Below, one piece after another: positions 3,948 through 10,316 of a stretch of 10,316 bases of DNA (within the stretch, counting starts at the first letter, position 1; every line of letters starts with the position of its first letter). The position numbers and the translations under genes are program-made. The notes under the pieces are model-generated. The model saw nothing but the letters and a program-made list of their open reading frames with translations. It was not told where the DNA came from and made no database searches. The stretch is from Thermoplasmata archaeon (lineage in GTDB: Archaea > Thermoplasmatota > Thermoplasmata > Thermoplasmatales > Thermoplasmataceae), in contig JAJZZZ010000049.1 of NCBI GenBank assembly GCA_021797265.1, positions 1 to 10,316 of the forward strand, given 5' to 3'.

Positions 3948-4881
3948 GTTTAGGTGGTTCAGGCTGTTTCATCATTGTGGCTATGCCCTCCATCATTGCT
4001 TCTATTTTCATGGCAACCGCATCTTTCTCACCCAGAAGGTCTGCCATATTAATGGCAGATTCTTTCATGTCCTCAATCTTTGCCAGCCCATTCTCAAGCC
4101 GCTTTCCTTTCTTGACAACATACTTCTTGAGCTTCTCGATCTGCGTGGACATTTTCAGTATGATGTCCTCATAGCCTGCCCTCACCTGTGACTCAACCAG
4201 TTGCCTCTGTGTTTCAAGCCTCTTTGCCACATCGGGATCATTGGTGCTGAGGAATGAGTCTTTCAGTGTTTTCAGTTCCTGCAGGTAGTTGGCCATGGAT
4301 CTGAAATCATATCCCATATCCATGAACTCAGGGCTTGTGGGCCTGAGCTTGTCAATATCCTCCGGATCAAACTGCAGGGACGGGTGGGTGGCACTCACAT
4401 CGGCGAGTATCTGGTCCCAGTTCACGGTCAGTTGCTTGTATATGGTGTTGCGCTCAACAAGGAACTTCTCATAGATCTCTTTGAACTTTGCATCCAGTTG
4501 CCCAAGGTTTTCCCTCTTGAGGACATACTGGTTGTTCAGCTTGAAAGTGGCAAGCTTCTTGCATGTCCTGTAGAAATCCACCTTGAGGTACTGCATCCTG
4601 TTGCGCTGGCTCTCGCCCATCCGCATGAACGCCGACAGGATGTGATCATCACTGTACGTTGCCTTGCCTGTCAGGCCGCTAAAGTGCAGTTCCACAACGT
4701 AGAACCTGTCAAACGGGTTCTCTTTCTTTGCACCTGATGCAGGGGCTGCCTGTCCGGCTGGTTTTGCCCCGCTGTTTATGTCTTTTGCCATTGCATCAAG
4801 CTGCGCCTTCACCGACTCAATCTCTTCCTCTGAGACGGGCACTTCCATATCGTCCATTTCCTGTGTTTCCTGTTTTTCCAT
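3943..4881 (-). CDS. helical protein of the MoxR-VWA operon (DUF3150-like?)
   Basis: 312 aa. Residues 1-55 are an acidic then Ala/Pro/Gly-rich flexible arm. Residues about 57-75 hold a strand-rich patch (FYVVELHFSGLTGKATYSD). From about 78 the protein is almost wholly helical and charged, with likely coiled coil at about 195-285 (QELKTLKDSF, TQRQLVESQV, KMSTQIEKLKKYV). It ends in a Pro/Lys tail. No catalytic motif, signal peptide or membrane segment. It follows the VWA gene after two bases, with GAGGTG before its ATG, so the stoichiometry is probably coupled. MoxR-VWA pairs in phages and plasmids often travel with a helical third protein annotated DUF3150. The size and layout fit, but membership needs a profile search. 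The likely role is an adaptor or structural partner of the ATPase. Confidence 0.8.
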   Translation of the reverse strand: MEKQETQEMDDMEVPVSEEEIESVKAQLDAMAKDINSGAKPAGQAAPASGAKKENPFDRFYVVELHFSGLTGKATYSDDHILSAFMRMGESQRNRMQYLKVDFYRTCKKLATFKLNNQYVLKRENLGQLDAKFKEIYEKFLVERNTIYKQLTVNWDQILADVSATHPSLQFDPEDIDKLRPTSPEFMDMGYDFRSMANYLQELKTLKDSFLSTNDPDVAKRLETQRQLVESQVRAGYEDIILKMSTQIEKLKKYVVKKGKRLENGLAKIEDMKESAINMADLLGEKDAVAMKIEAMMEGIATMMKQPEPPKP

Positions 4882-4883
4882 CT

Positions 4884-6320
4884 TTACACCTCTACGAATA
4901 TATTTTCCGAACCTGCATCATTGAGATGCACCACCTTGGTATATTTTTCCAGTACCGGATTGCTTGTCTGGATCAGGATACTGGTCACGTCCTGCCCCTT
5001 GACATTCATTGCTGCATTTTCATCTATGCTGTCAATGCCGTCAGAAGCAAGCACGCACTTGTAGTCTTTGCCGTTTTCCACCATGTCCTCCAGCGCCTTG
5101 GTTATGTTGGTGCCCCCGTCTGCCCTTATGGATGCAAGGGTTTTCAGGAGTTCCCACATGTCAGTTATGGGCTCACTGACCTCGGTGTCCATGAGCTTCA
5201 GCACCATCACTCCACCGTGGCTCCTCAGAAACTTGGCCAGTGCCAGTGCATTTCCGGCAGCCACAGCGATCTTTGGCGCCCAGTCGCCCATGAACCGCAT
5301 CATGGATCCCATGCTTCCGCTCTTGTCGATATAGACCATGTACTTGTTGGCAGAGGCGAACCTTTCTCTGACCTGTGCTTTCCGGCTCGCAACCCTGTAT
5401 GAGAACAGGTCCTGATCGTTCAGGTATTCCATCGGGATCAGGTCAGTGATCTCATTGAAAGACCTCATTGTCTTGACGCCTATGGGAATCCCTCTCTTTG
5501 GCGCTGGCTTGGTGGTACTCTTTCCAATGTTCTCAACACTGAGCTTCTTGAGCACAGTGGCAAGGGCTATCACTATGTTGTTGCTGATGACGTCCCTGAG
5601 TTCATCCGGGTCAAGGAGTTTCTTCATGGGAACGCCTGTGTGCGAGAATGCATTGTACATCTCCACCCCTGTTTCAGAGGCATCGGCAGCCTGCTGTATT
5701 GCAGCAGAGAGGTTATTCTGTATCTGTGCAGCCTGTGCCTGACTGGAATAGCTGCCCGCCTGCATCATCTGCAGGGCATTGAAGAAATTGGACAGGTTGA
5801 ACGGCTGCCCCTGACTGCTGCCACCCGGCTGTCCGGGGCTGTTCCCCTGCTGCCCCTGCTGGTTGCCCGGCTGATTGCCATTCTGCGATGCTGCGTTATT
5901 GACGGCATCCTGAACATCCTGCGGTATTGTGGGCTGCATCTTCTTTGCCACGCCAGTAACCCTGTCTATGAAATTCTCTGCTGCGAAAAGGGCCAGCGAT
6001 GCACTTCTGACTGTCTTCTGGTTGAGTTCCCTGTACTTGGGGTCCTTGAGTGTTGATTCAATGATATTTTTCCATGTGTTGCTGCTCAGGGGATTGGGCA
6101 CCAGTTCATCATACGGCCTGTAGTGCATCTGGTAGGCATCCAGCAGGAAATGTGAGTGGATGGTGGCTTTCATATCGGTGTACCTCTGCGTCATGTCATA
6201 GGCAGCGGCCCTCACCACAGGGTCATCGTATCCGCCCATGAATGTTTTCCAGTCCCTGTTCAGTGACGTGAGCGGTGAGCGGTATTTCTTTAGCGGACTG
6301 CTATTCTGCTGTGTTTCCAT
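4884..6320 (-). CDS. VWA-domain protein with intact MIDAS metal site
   Basis: 478 aa from the ATG at 6320, whose first base is the last base of the MoxR stop (TGATG). A TTG three bases upstream is also possible. Residues 1-140 are a helical N-terminal region. Residues about 145-173 are a Gln/Asn/Gly/Pro-rich linker. 175-265 are helical. The VWA domain fills about 325-475. It has the full metal-ion-dependent adhesion site: DKSGS (residues 332-336) after a hydrophobic strand, Thr in DGGTN (T404) and Asp in ASDG (D427). VWA proteins encoded beside MoxR ATPases act with them to bind and remodel a client complex, as in RavA-ViaA and the CbbQ-CbbO and NorQ-NorD types. There is no signal peptide or membrane anchor, so it should act in the cytoplasm. 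The client is unknown. Confidence 0.92.
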   Translation of the reverse strand: METQQNSSPLKKYRSPLTSLNRDWKTFMGGYDDPVVRAAAYDMTQRYTDMKATIHSHFLLDAYQMHYRPYDELVPNPLSSNTWKNIIESTLKDPKYRELNQKTVRSASLALFAAENFIDRVTGVAKKMQPTIPQDVQDAVNNAASQNGNQPGNQQGQQGNSPGQPGGSSQGQPFNLSNFFNALQMMQAGSYSSQAQAAQIQNNLSAAIQQAADASETGVEMYNAFSHTGVPMKKLLDPDELRDVISNNIVIALATVLKKLSVENIGKSTTKPAPKRGIPIGVKTMRSFNEITDLIPMEYLNDQDLFSYRVASRKAQVRERFASANKYMVYIDKSGSMGSMMRFMGDWAPKIAVAAGNALALAKFLRSHGGVMVLKLMDTEVSEPITDMWELLKTLASIRADGGTNITKALEDMVENGKDYKCVLASDGIDSIDENAAMNVKGQDVTSILIQTSNPVLEKYTKVVHLNDAGSENIFVEV

Positions 6321-7480
6321 CAAATAGAGCCCCCAATCTGGGCTTTCAGCGACTGGATTTTCTTGTATTTGGCGGATGCATTGTTAGTAAAGTCAACGAT
6401 CTCATCCTTGTACAGATCAAAGGCATTGTCCTTGTCCACCAGCGTCCTTGCAAGGTTCAGGGCTTCCATTGCTTTCTTCTCGGCTTCACCTAGGTTCCCG
6501 GCGCCCATGAGCCTGTCAACCTCATCCATCTTTGCCATTGCATCCCTCAGATCCTTGGGGTAGATTGATTCCAGCGCTTTTGAGAATGCGTTAAGCTGTT
6601 CGTCATTGTCCTGCAGGATGTACTTTGCAACACTGATGGCTGCTTTCTTCACAGAGGTCCCTGAGAGCCATGACCACGCTGCCACCAGAATTGGCAGGTA
6701 TTTGGGTGATGTTGCGGTCCTGTCTGAAATGAATATGCCATTCTGCCTCATTGTCCCGACAAGCGTGCCTATGATATCGGCAATGTCCGACACGTGGCTC
6801 TGCATGTACTGGACAACCTCACTGTGGATGTCATCAAGGTCACTGAGCGATATCTTGGTCTTGCTTGGGCGCACAGTCGACGCATTGAGCTTGACCGCAT
6901 CCTTGAGGCTCGCAGAGGGTATAGGCTGCACAAAGTGCTTTATGAGGAACCGATCATAGAGCGCAGCAAGTTCATCTCCCTGCGGCAGTTCATTGCTTGC
7001 GGCAACCATGGACACCAGAGGGGTAGAATAGATGTGCCCGTCAAGATCCACGAATGTTCTCTCATTCATTATGTTCAGCAGAGTGTTCAGGGTTTCACTT
7101 GACGCCTTGAAGACCTCATCAATAAAAGCAATATGCGCTTTCGGGAGCCTGTTGTCCATAAGCCTCTTGAACTCACCGTTCCTGTATGCGATGGGGTCAA
7201 TGGGCCCGACAATCTCATCAGGGATGGTGTATTTGCTCATCAGGTAGTAGTAGTATTTCCCCCCGACTCTCTCCGCAAGGCTCCTCAGAAGGGCAGACTT
7301 GGCTGTTCCCGGCTCCCCTATGAGAACAAGGTTGGTCCCCGTTATCAGGGCCACCACGGCAAGCTTAGCCTCCTCGCCTCTGCCCACAAATTCCGATGAC
7401 AGTTCATCAACCAGCTTCTGGACTGTGCCCCTGTAGCTGGTTTTCTGAGCCTGTCCGTTTTCTTTTTCTACAATTTCCAT
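6320..7480 (-). CDS. MoxR-type AAA+ ATPase
   Basis: 386 aa. Hydrolyses ATP to drive remodelling of a protein partner, together with the VWA protein encoded next. Visible motifs: the MoxR-type start of the domain (FVGRGEEAKLAVVAL, 31-45), Walker A GEPGTAKS (55-62), the segment VGPIDPIAYRNGEF (91-104) typical of the MoxR branch, Walker B FIDE (119-122), sensor 1 in AASNE (160-164), an arginine finger in YDRF (R177) and sensor 2 near SDRT (R254). All catalytic residues are present. The C-terminal lid and a charged helical extension run to the end. It is first in the operon. The ATG has GGAG 8 bases upstream and a TATA-like box before that. Archaeal viruses such as ATV also encode MoxR-like ATPases with VWA proteins. 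Confidence 0.93.
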   Translation of the reverse strand: MEIVEKENGQAQKTSYRGTVQKLVDELSSEFVGRGEEAKLAVVALITGTNLVLIGEPGTAKSALLRSLAERVGGKYYYYLMSKYTIPDEIVGPIDPIAYRNGEFKRLMDNRLPKAHIAFIDEVFKASSETLNTLLNIMNERTFVDLDGHIYSTPLVSMVAASNELPQGDELAALYDRFLIKHFVQPIPSASLKDAVKLNASTVRPSKTKISLSDLDDIHSEVVQYMQSHVSDIADIIGTLVGTMRQNGIFISDRTATSPKYLPILVAAWSWLSGTSVKKAAISVAKYILQDNDEQLNAFSKALESIYPKDLRDAMAKMDEVDRLMGAGNLGEAEKKAMEALNLARTLVDKDNAFDLYKDEIVDFTNNASAKYKKIQSLKAQIGGSI

Positions 7481-7488
7481 TTTTGCAA

Positions 7489-7524
7489 CTCCTAATTTGT
7501 GTAAAGAGTATCAGCAAATAAACC
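7489..7524 (-). promoter_or_regulatory. promoter and ribosome site of the MoxR-VWA operon
   Basis: Minus strand GGTTTATTTGC (7524-7514) resembles an archaeal TATA box. The start would be near 7495, just before GGAG at 7492-7489, which sits 8 bases before the ATG at 7480. Confidence 0.5.
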
Positions 7525-7798
7525 TTTGCACCAACCCTCATAATTAATTCGATACAGCAGTATCATCAAATTGAGTCTTGGTTCCTGATTGGTGCCGGAT
7601 CATGCCCTGTTTTTACCACAATCAACCCCTCTAAGACGCCTATGTTCCAGAGAACCGCTAAAATGGGTTATTATAATACAATCGTTTAGAATTGATTTAA
7701 GCGATGTTCAGAGGTTGGTTGCTTAATTATCTGCTACCTTGTGCCCTCATTTTTGGGGATGGGGCTCCCTGAAATGACATACCCCCATGTGGATGGGA
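7525..7798. other. intergenic region, possible leaderless microprotein on the plus strand
   Basis: About 275 bases between the recombinase stop and the MoxR promoter. A hairpin CCCAT-GTGG-ATGGG (7784-7797) abuts the recombinase stop. GATAC-AGCA-GTATC lies at 7551-7564. On the plus strand TTATAATA (7671-7678) is followed at leaderless distance by an ATG at 7704 opening a 22-codon hydrophobic peptide (MFRGWLLNYLLPCALIFG...) to 7772. It is too short and unconserved-looking to call a gene from this window alone. Nothing else is clear. Confidence 0.3.
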
Positions 7799-8467
7799 TC
7801 ACCTCACCTGTTTCATGTAACCTGCGGTGTCCATGCTTAAAATATTTGCATAGACTGAAGTGACAAGTAGCGATGAGTGCGCCAACCATCTTTGAACTAC
7901 ATTGATCGGTACTCCATCAAAGAGAGCCTTCACTGCAAAGGTGTGTCGGAATTTGTGAGGATTAATCTTCACTTTGTATCCTCTGGCCGTCAGGCCCGAC
8001 TGCACCCTTGACATGTACCTGTTGACCATCTGCCTTGCCATTGGGAAGATCCGCTCACCTGACTTCACATCAATGTGCAACTCAAGGAAGTATGACATCA
8101 GGGCATCTTTCAGGTCAGGATGCAGTGGCAGTACCCTCTTTGGCAGTTTCCTCTCCTGATAGGGCTTCAGCTTTTCAGCGTCCTTGATATTCTTCTTAAG
8201 CGTGGCCAGAGTGATGGTGTTGACCTGAAAGTCTATGTCAGTGGGTTTCAGCAGCAGGGCTTCAGTGACCCTTGCACCTGTCCTGAGCAGCACCTTCATG
8301 AGCAGAAGGTATCTCAGGTGCTCATTCCGTCTCCTTTTTCCGGTTGCAAGTTCCGCAACATAGGAAAAGATCATGTCAAGATCCTCTTCACTGAAAAAAG
8401 TTACCTTGATATTCGGTGGCAATGATCGCATTGCCTGACTTCTTGTTGTAGGCATCATGATTGTCAT
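7799..8467 (-). CDS. tyrosine recombinase / Xer-like integrase
   Basis: 222 aa from the ATG at 8467. A TTG at 8476 would add three residues. It catalyses site-specific DNA strand exchange through a phosphotyrosine intermediate. All catalytic residues are visible: Arg in LRTGARVTEAL (R66), a Lys in the beta-hairpin region TLKKN (about K91), HKFRHTF (H171 and R174), LAHSS (H197) and the nucleophile Tyr in VTSVYANI (Y206). At 222 aa it is shorter than XerC/D (about 300) and keeps only a short N-terminal DNA-binding part. That resembles archaeal and plasmid recombinases. It is preceded by a TATA box at 8487-8494 at leaderless distance, so it is transcribed alone. It could integrate the element, resolve its multimers or invert segments. 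A 28-bp dif-like inverted repeat lies 110 bases upstream. Confidence 0.93.
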   Translation of the reverse strand: MTIMMPTTRSQAMRSLPPNIKVTFFSEEDLDMIFSYVAELATGKRRRNEHLRYLLLMKVLLRTGARVTEALLLKPTDIDFQVNTITLATLKKNIKDAEKLKPYQERKLPKRVLPLHPDLKDALMSYFLELHIDVKSGERIFPMARQMVNRYMSRVQSGLTARGYKVKINPHKFRHTFAVKALFDGVPINVVQRWLAHSSLLVTSVYANILSMDTAGYMKQVR

Positions 8468-8486
8468 AGGTGACAATTCTTAGTTC

Positions 8487-8494
8487 TTTAAATA
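8487..8494 (-). promoter_or_regulatory. TATA box of the recombinase gene
   Basis: Minus strand TATTTAAA centred about 24 bases before the ATG at 8467, which predicts a leaderless transcript and favours that ATG over the TTG at 8476. No GGAG lies before it. Confidence 0.6.
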
Positions 8495-8576
8495 TCTTCT
8501 GTCTTAAACCGAAAACAGCCTTTTGGGAGGGGTATTTATAAAAAATAGGGTCAGTGTCTGGAATGAGATGGGTGAA

Positions 8577-8604
8577 AGGTTACATTTCTTAACAATTGTA
8601 ACCT
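8577..8604. repeat. 8-bp perfect inverted repeat, dif-like or terminator
   Basis: AGGTTACA (8577-8584), a 12-base spacer, TGTAACCT (8597-8604). Counted as 11+6+11 it has arms AGGTTACATTT and AGGTTACAATT (10 of 11 identical) around CTTAAC, the geometry of Xer recombination sites. It lies one base past the stop of the zinc-ribbon gene and between the recombinase promoter and the rightmost operon. On the minus strand a TTTC follows, so a weak terminator is equally possible. Confidence 0.55.
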
Positions 8605-8605
8605 G

Positions 8606-8755
8606 TCATTGAAGGGGAGCCACTTCCAGTTGGTTGAGAAATGACCTTCCACATTTCCGGCACTGGTATCTCTGGACTACCCTGCCGACCTCACGCACCC
8701 TCCCGAACTTTATAACATCAGTGGATCCGCATTTGGGGCACTTTAGCTCACTCAT
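8606..8755 (-). CDS. 49-aa zinc-ribbon miniprotein (InsA-like)
   Basis: Starts at the ATG 8755-8753, overlapping the end of the preceding gene by eight bases, with GGA just upstream inside that gene. It has four cysteines in two pairs, KCPKCGS (C6, C9) and QCRKCGR (C32, C35). The spacing and the 'G-x-x-QRYQCRKCGRSF' core resemble the N-terminal zinc ribbon of IS1 InsA and related transposase-associated proteins. Here it stands alone, with no transposase domain. It probably binds DNA or RNA. It is last in the rightmost operon. It could be a small regulator or a stump of a transposase, but its clean start and stop and its coupling to the upstream gene argue for a working gene. Confidence 0.75.
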   Translation of the reverse strand: MSELKCPKCGSTDVIKFGRVREVGRVVQRYQCRKCGRSFLNQLEVAPLQ

Positions 8756-9017
8756 TTCCTTTCACCATGTCCTCATTCACCCCAATTATGTCATAGGTCT
8801 GGTCGAAAATATCCCGCCTGCAGGGATACTTCTCCCCCCTTACGCCTGTGATGATCGCATCCCCTTTCCTGTACTTCATTCTCCCCTCCAGAGTTTCAAT
8901 GGTCCCATCCTCTTCCGCAAATTCAAATTCAACCTCTACTGCCTTCTTCACCGCTTTCATTTTATGTCCCTCTATGTGTGTCTGTATGTTTGTTGGTATA
9001 TTTATTTTCTCTGTCAT
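8748..9017 (-). CDS. PGDYG-like domain protein, 89 aa
   Basis: The core from about residue 25 reads VEVEFEFAEEDGTIETLEGRMKYRKGDAIITG, then VRGEKYPCRRDIFDQTYDIIG. The order 'T-x-EG ... GD-x-x-[IV]-TG-x-x-GE-x-YP-x-x-x-x-x-F-x-x-x-Y' is the signature of the small PGDYG domain found in phage and bacterial proteins of unknown role. The ATG at 9017 overlaps the previous stop (ATGA) and has GGAGG four bases before it. An internal ATG (residue 20) also has a GAGGG at good distance, and could be the true start since the domain begins after it. Probably a small cytoplasmic binding protein. Confidence 0.78.
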   Translation of the reverse strand: MTEKINIPTNIQTHIEGHKMKAVKKAVEVEFEFAEEDGTIETLEGRMKYRKGDAIITGVRGEKYPCRRDIFDQTYDIIGVNEDMVKGNE

Positions 9018-9262
9018 GTTCCCTCCTGTTCTTTATCGGCCTTTTGCTCAGCTTCTTCTGCCAGATCAAGTGGCAGCCACCAGCACTGATAGCCAAAGAT
9101 GCGGCTTCCATCTTCAAGCTCAAATTCCGGCATTGTGGGCGTCATTCGTTTCCCTATGGAGACAAGGGTACCAACCATTTTTTTGTCCCCCGTTATGATT
9201 CTTGCTTTCTCACCAATATGGAATTTTCTGCCCCTGTAATTGTAATACACCTTTCCGCTCAT
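9014..9262 (-). CDS. 82-aa protein with possible SH3-like barrel
   Basis: Beta-rich: YYNYRGRKFHIGEKARIITG, then MVGTLVSIGKR, MPEFELEDGSRIFGY and QCWWLPLDL. The pattern 'F-x-x-G-x-x-[AV]-x-[IV]-x-x-G-x-x-x-x-G-T-[LV]-[IV]' looks like the start of KOW or SH3-type barrels that bind nucleic acid or partner proteins. The last 17 residues are acidic and Lys/Gln-rich, likely disordered. The ATG overlaps the methyltransferase TGA (ATGA), so it is translationally coupled. No family is certain. The barrel is inferred from pattern. Confidence 0.75.
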   Translation of the reverse strand: MSGKVYYNYRGRKFHIGEKARIITGDKKMVGTLVSIGKRMTPTMPEFELEDGSRIFGYQCWWLPLDLAEEAEQKADKEQEGT

Positions 9263-10316
9263 TTAAAACCCTCCAGTGTAACCTCAACGCCAAAATGGCT
9301 CTCAATGGTGGACTGGTTAGCCTTCCTGATGGGTGGCGGCGCAGGCTGTGCTTCAATGCGTTCCTCTGCGATCTCAAAGTATTCTCCATTGATCTCGCAG
9401 CCTATGAAGTCCCTGTTGAGTATCTTGGCAGCCACACCTGTTGTGCCGGATCCCATGAATGGATCGAGAATGGTGTCACCGGGCCTTGATCCAATGCTGA
9501 CAAGGTATGTCATAAGCATCACAGGCTTCACTGTGGGATGCACATTCTTCCTCAGTGTCTCACCACGCTGGAACGGGTTGTCTATGGATTTCTGGCGCCC
9601 ATCACTGACAGTTTTCTGTTGGAATCCAGTGAGTCCCTGTTCCCTCTCTGACTTGGCAGCCTTTGGCACGTAGAGGAAGGGAAATATCCTCTGCACATAA
9701 TCAGGCAGTTCCTCAACATTCTTTGTGTACCATGCATCCAGTGAGAAGAACCTTGAAAGAGATCCCTCATCACCGTAACTCACCTGTTCGGATGCCGATA
9801 GCCTGCTGTACTTGCCGTAAATCTCCTGAGTGACAGGGTGTGTGATGTTATTTGTCGGGGCGATTATGCCACTTCTGTGCACTGAACCGTCATTGAGCAC
9901 GTCATCACTCACAAGGAGGTTCGCCGGGAACCTACCTGTTTCAGAACTAAGAACATTCCTATTAAAGATATTGCCTTCTGATGGCCTATTTGTGTTATAA
10001 TTATTCCCTCTAATATCAGTCTGTGTACCAAATATTGCACTGTCTCTATCTTTATCCGATTGGTATGGTATTCTCCCATCATCCAGCCATGTTACCCCTT
10101 TGCCATTCTTTAGTGCCTGATCAACATAGGTCTGTTCAGAGAGTGGTTTCATTACTACGAGGATAACTTCAACTGCCGGCTTAGGCTGGAATCCTGCGAA
10201 ACTTCCATCAAGCCTTTTCGCCTCTTCTGTTGCAGGTATTTCCTTCTTTTCCCATGTCTGTTTATTCTCTCCAGTCTGATTGATACGATATATACCGGAA
10301 TCAGCTCTGCCGAACC
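9259..10316 (-). CDS. DNA methyltransferase (adenine-N6 or cytosine-N4), 5' end outside window
   Basis: 351 residues are visible. The frame is open through the window edge, so the true start and the N-terminal DPPY motif are missing here. Visible landmarks are the segment GFQPKPAVEVILVVMKPLSE, KGVTWLDDGRIPY, NVHPTVKPVMLMTYLVS, and the SAM-binding motif DPFMGSGTTGVAA followed by GCEINGEYFEIAEERI. A SAM motif at the C-terminal side fits the order of beta-class amino-methyltransferases common in phages and plasmids. Residues about 70-220, between these, probably hold the target-recognition region. No restriction enzyme is visible, so it may protect the element from host restriction or be an orphan. 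An internal ATG at 10152 lies within conserved sequence and is not the start. Confidence 0.92.
   Translation of the reverse strand, partial: FGRADSGIYRINQTGENKQTWEKKEIPATEEAKRLDGSFAGFQPKPAVEVILVVMKPLSEQTYVDQALKNGKGVTWLDDGRIPYQSDKDRDSAIFGTQTDIRGNNYNTNRPSEGNIFNRNVLSSETGRFPANLLVSDDVLNDGSVHRSGIIAPTNNITHPVTQEIYGKYSRLSASEQVSYGDEGSLSRFFSLDAWYTKNVEELPDYVQRIFPFLYVPKAAKSEREQGLTGFQQKTVSDGRQKSIDNPFQRGETLRKNVHPTVKPVMLMTYLVSIGSRPGDTILDPFMGSGTTGVAAKILNRDFIGCEINGEYFEIAEERIEAQPAPPPIRKANQSTIESHFGVEVTLEGFK

Noticed and set aside
4728..5402. 224-codon plus-strand ORF opposite the VWA gene
   Set aside because: The complementary strand carries a clear VWA protein with conserved MIDAS residues. The plus-strand peptide is His/Cys/Leu-rich shadow sequence.
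8533..8590. Plus-strand TATA-like box (8533-8544) with a short ORF at 8562
   Set aside because: The ORF is only nine codons. The A/T run may instead serve termination on the minus strand. Not enough to call a gene.

Overview
The window looks like part of an archaeal mobile element (plasmid, virus or integrated provirus). TATA-box elements of the archaeal type (TTTAAATA, AATATAAG, TTTATTT) sit about 25 bases before start codons or predicted RNA starts. Some genes appear leaderless, others have GGAG-type ribosome sites. The gene set is typical of an element: a tyrosine recombinase, a DNA methyltransferase, many tiny unknown ORFs, a zinc-ribbon miniprotein and a MoxR/VWA pair. A Thermoplasmata-like host is a guess from promoter style and codon use (many AGG and ATA codons). 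It is not demonstrated. Nearly every gene is on the minus strand, so transcription runs right to left.

Right end (10316 to 8606): a beta-class-like DNA methyltransferase, open at the window edge, leads a chain of four overlapping genes: methyltransferase, an 82-aa SH3-like protein, a PGDYG-like protein and a 49-aa four-cysteine zinc ribbon. The chain ends at an 8-bp perfect inverted repeat (8577-8604). That repeat could be a terminator, or a 28-bp Xer-type site next to the recombinase gene (7799-8467), which has its own TATA box.

Centre (7480 to 3943): a compact three-gene operon encodes a MoxR-type AAA+ ATPase, a VWA protein with an intact MIDAS motif, and a helical protein of the kind found beside such pairs. 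By analogy with other MoxR-VWA systems this should be a chaperone-like remodelling machine, with an unknown client. It converges on a leaderless plus-strand gene (3489-3821). That gene is divergent from a three-gene minus operon (3366 to 2437): a possible Sm-fold protein, a two-helix membrane protein and a very basic 94-aa protein.

Left end (2400 to 1): this is the most unusual part. A stretch of about 280 bases (2091-2370) has no convincing protein but folds into a series of hairpins. Four have GNRA tetraloops (GAAA three times, GCAA once), and only when read on the minus strand. A second structured stretch (about 598-798) has a perfect archaeal TATA box at the right distance. Between and around these RNAs lies an array of tiny genes. 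Almost every gene junction carries the same module: a TAA stop running into TTTGTTGCC, a short hairpin (stem CCTATGC/GCATAGG, or GCC-GAAA-GGC), a GGAG ribosome site, then often GAAAAGAGAA before the start codon. The module and two probable decayed gene pieces suggest that genes here are exchanged as cassettes. The two structured RNAs and the junction module are the best candidates for something undescribed.
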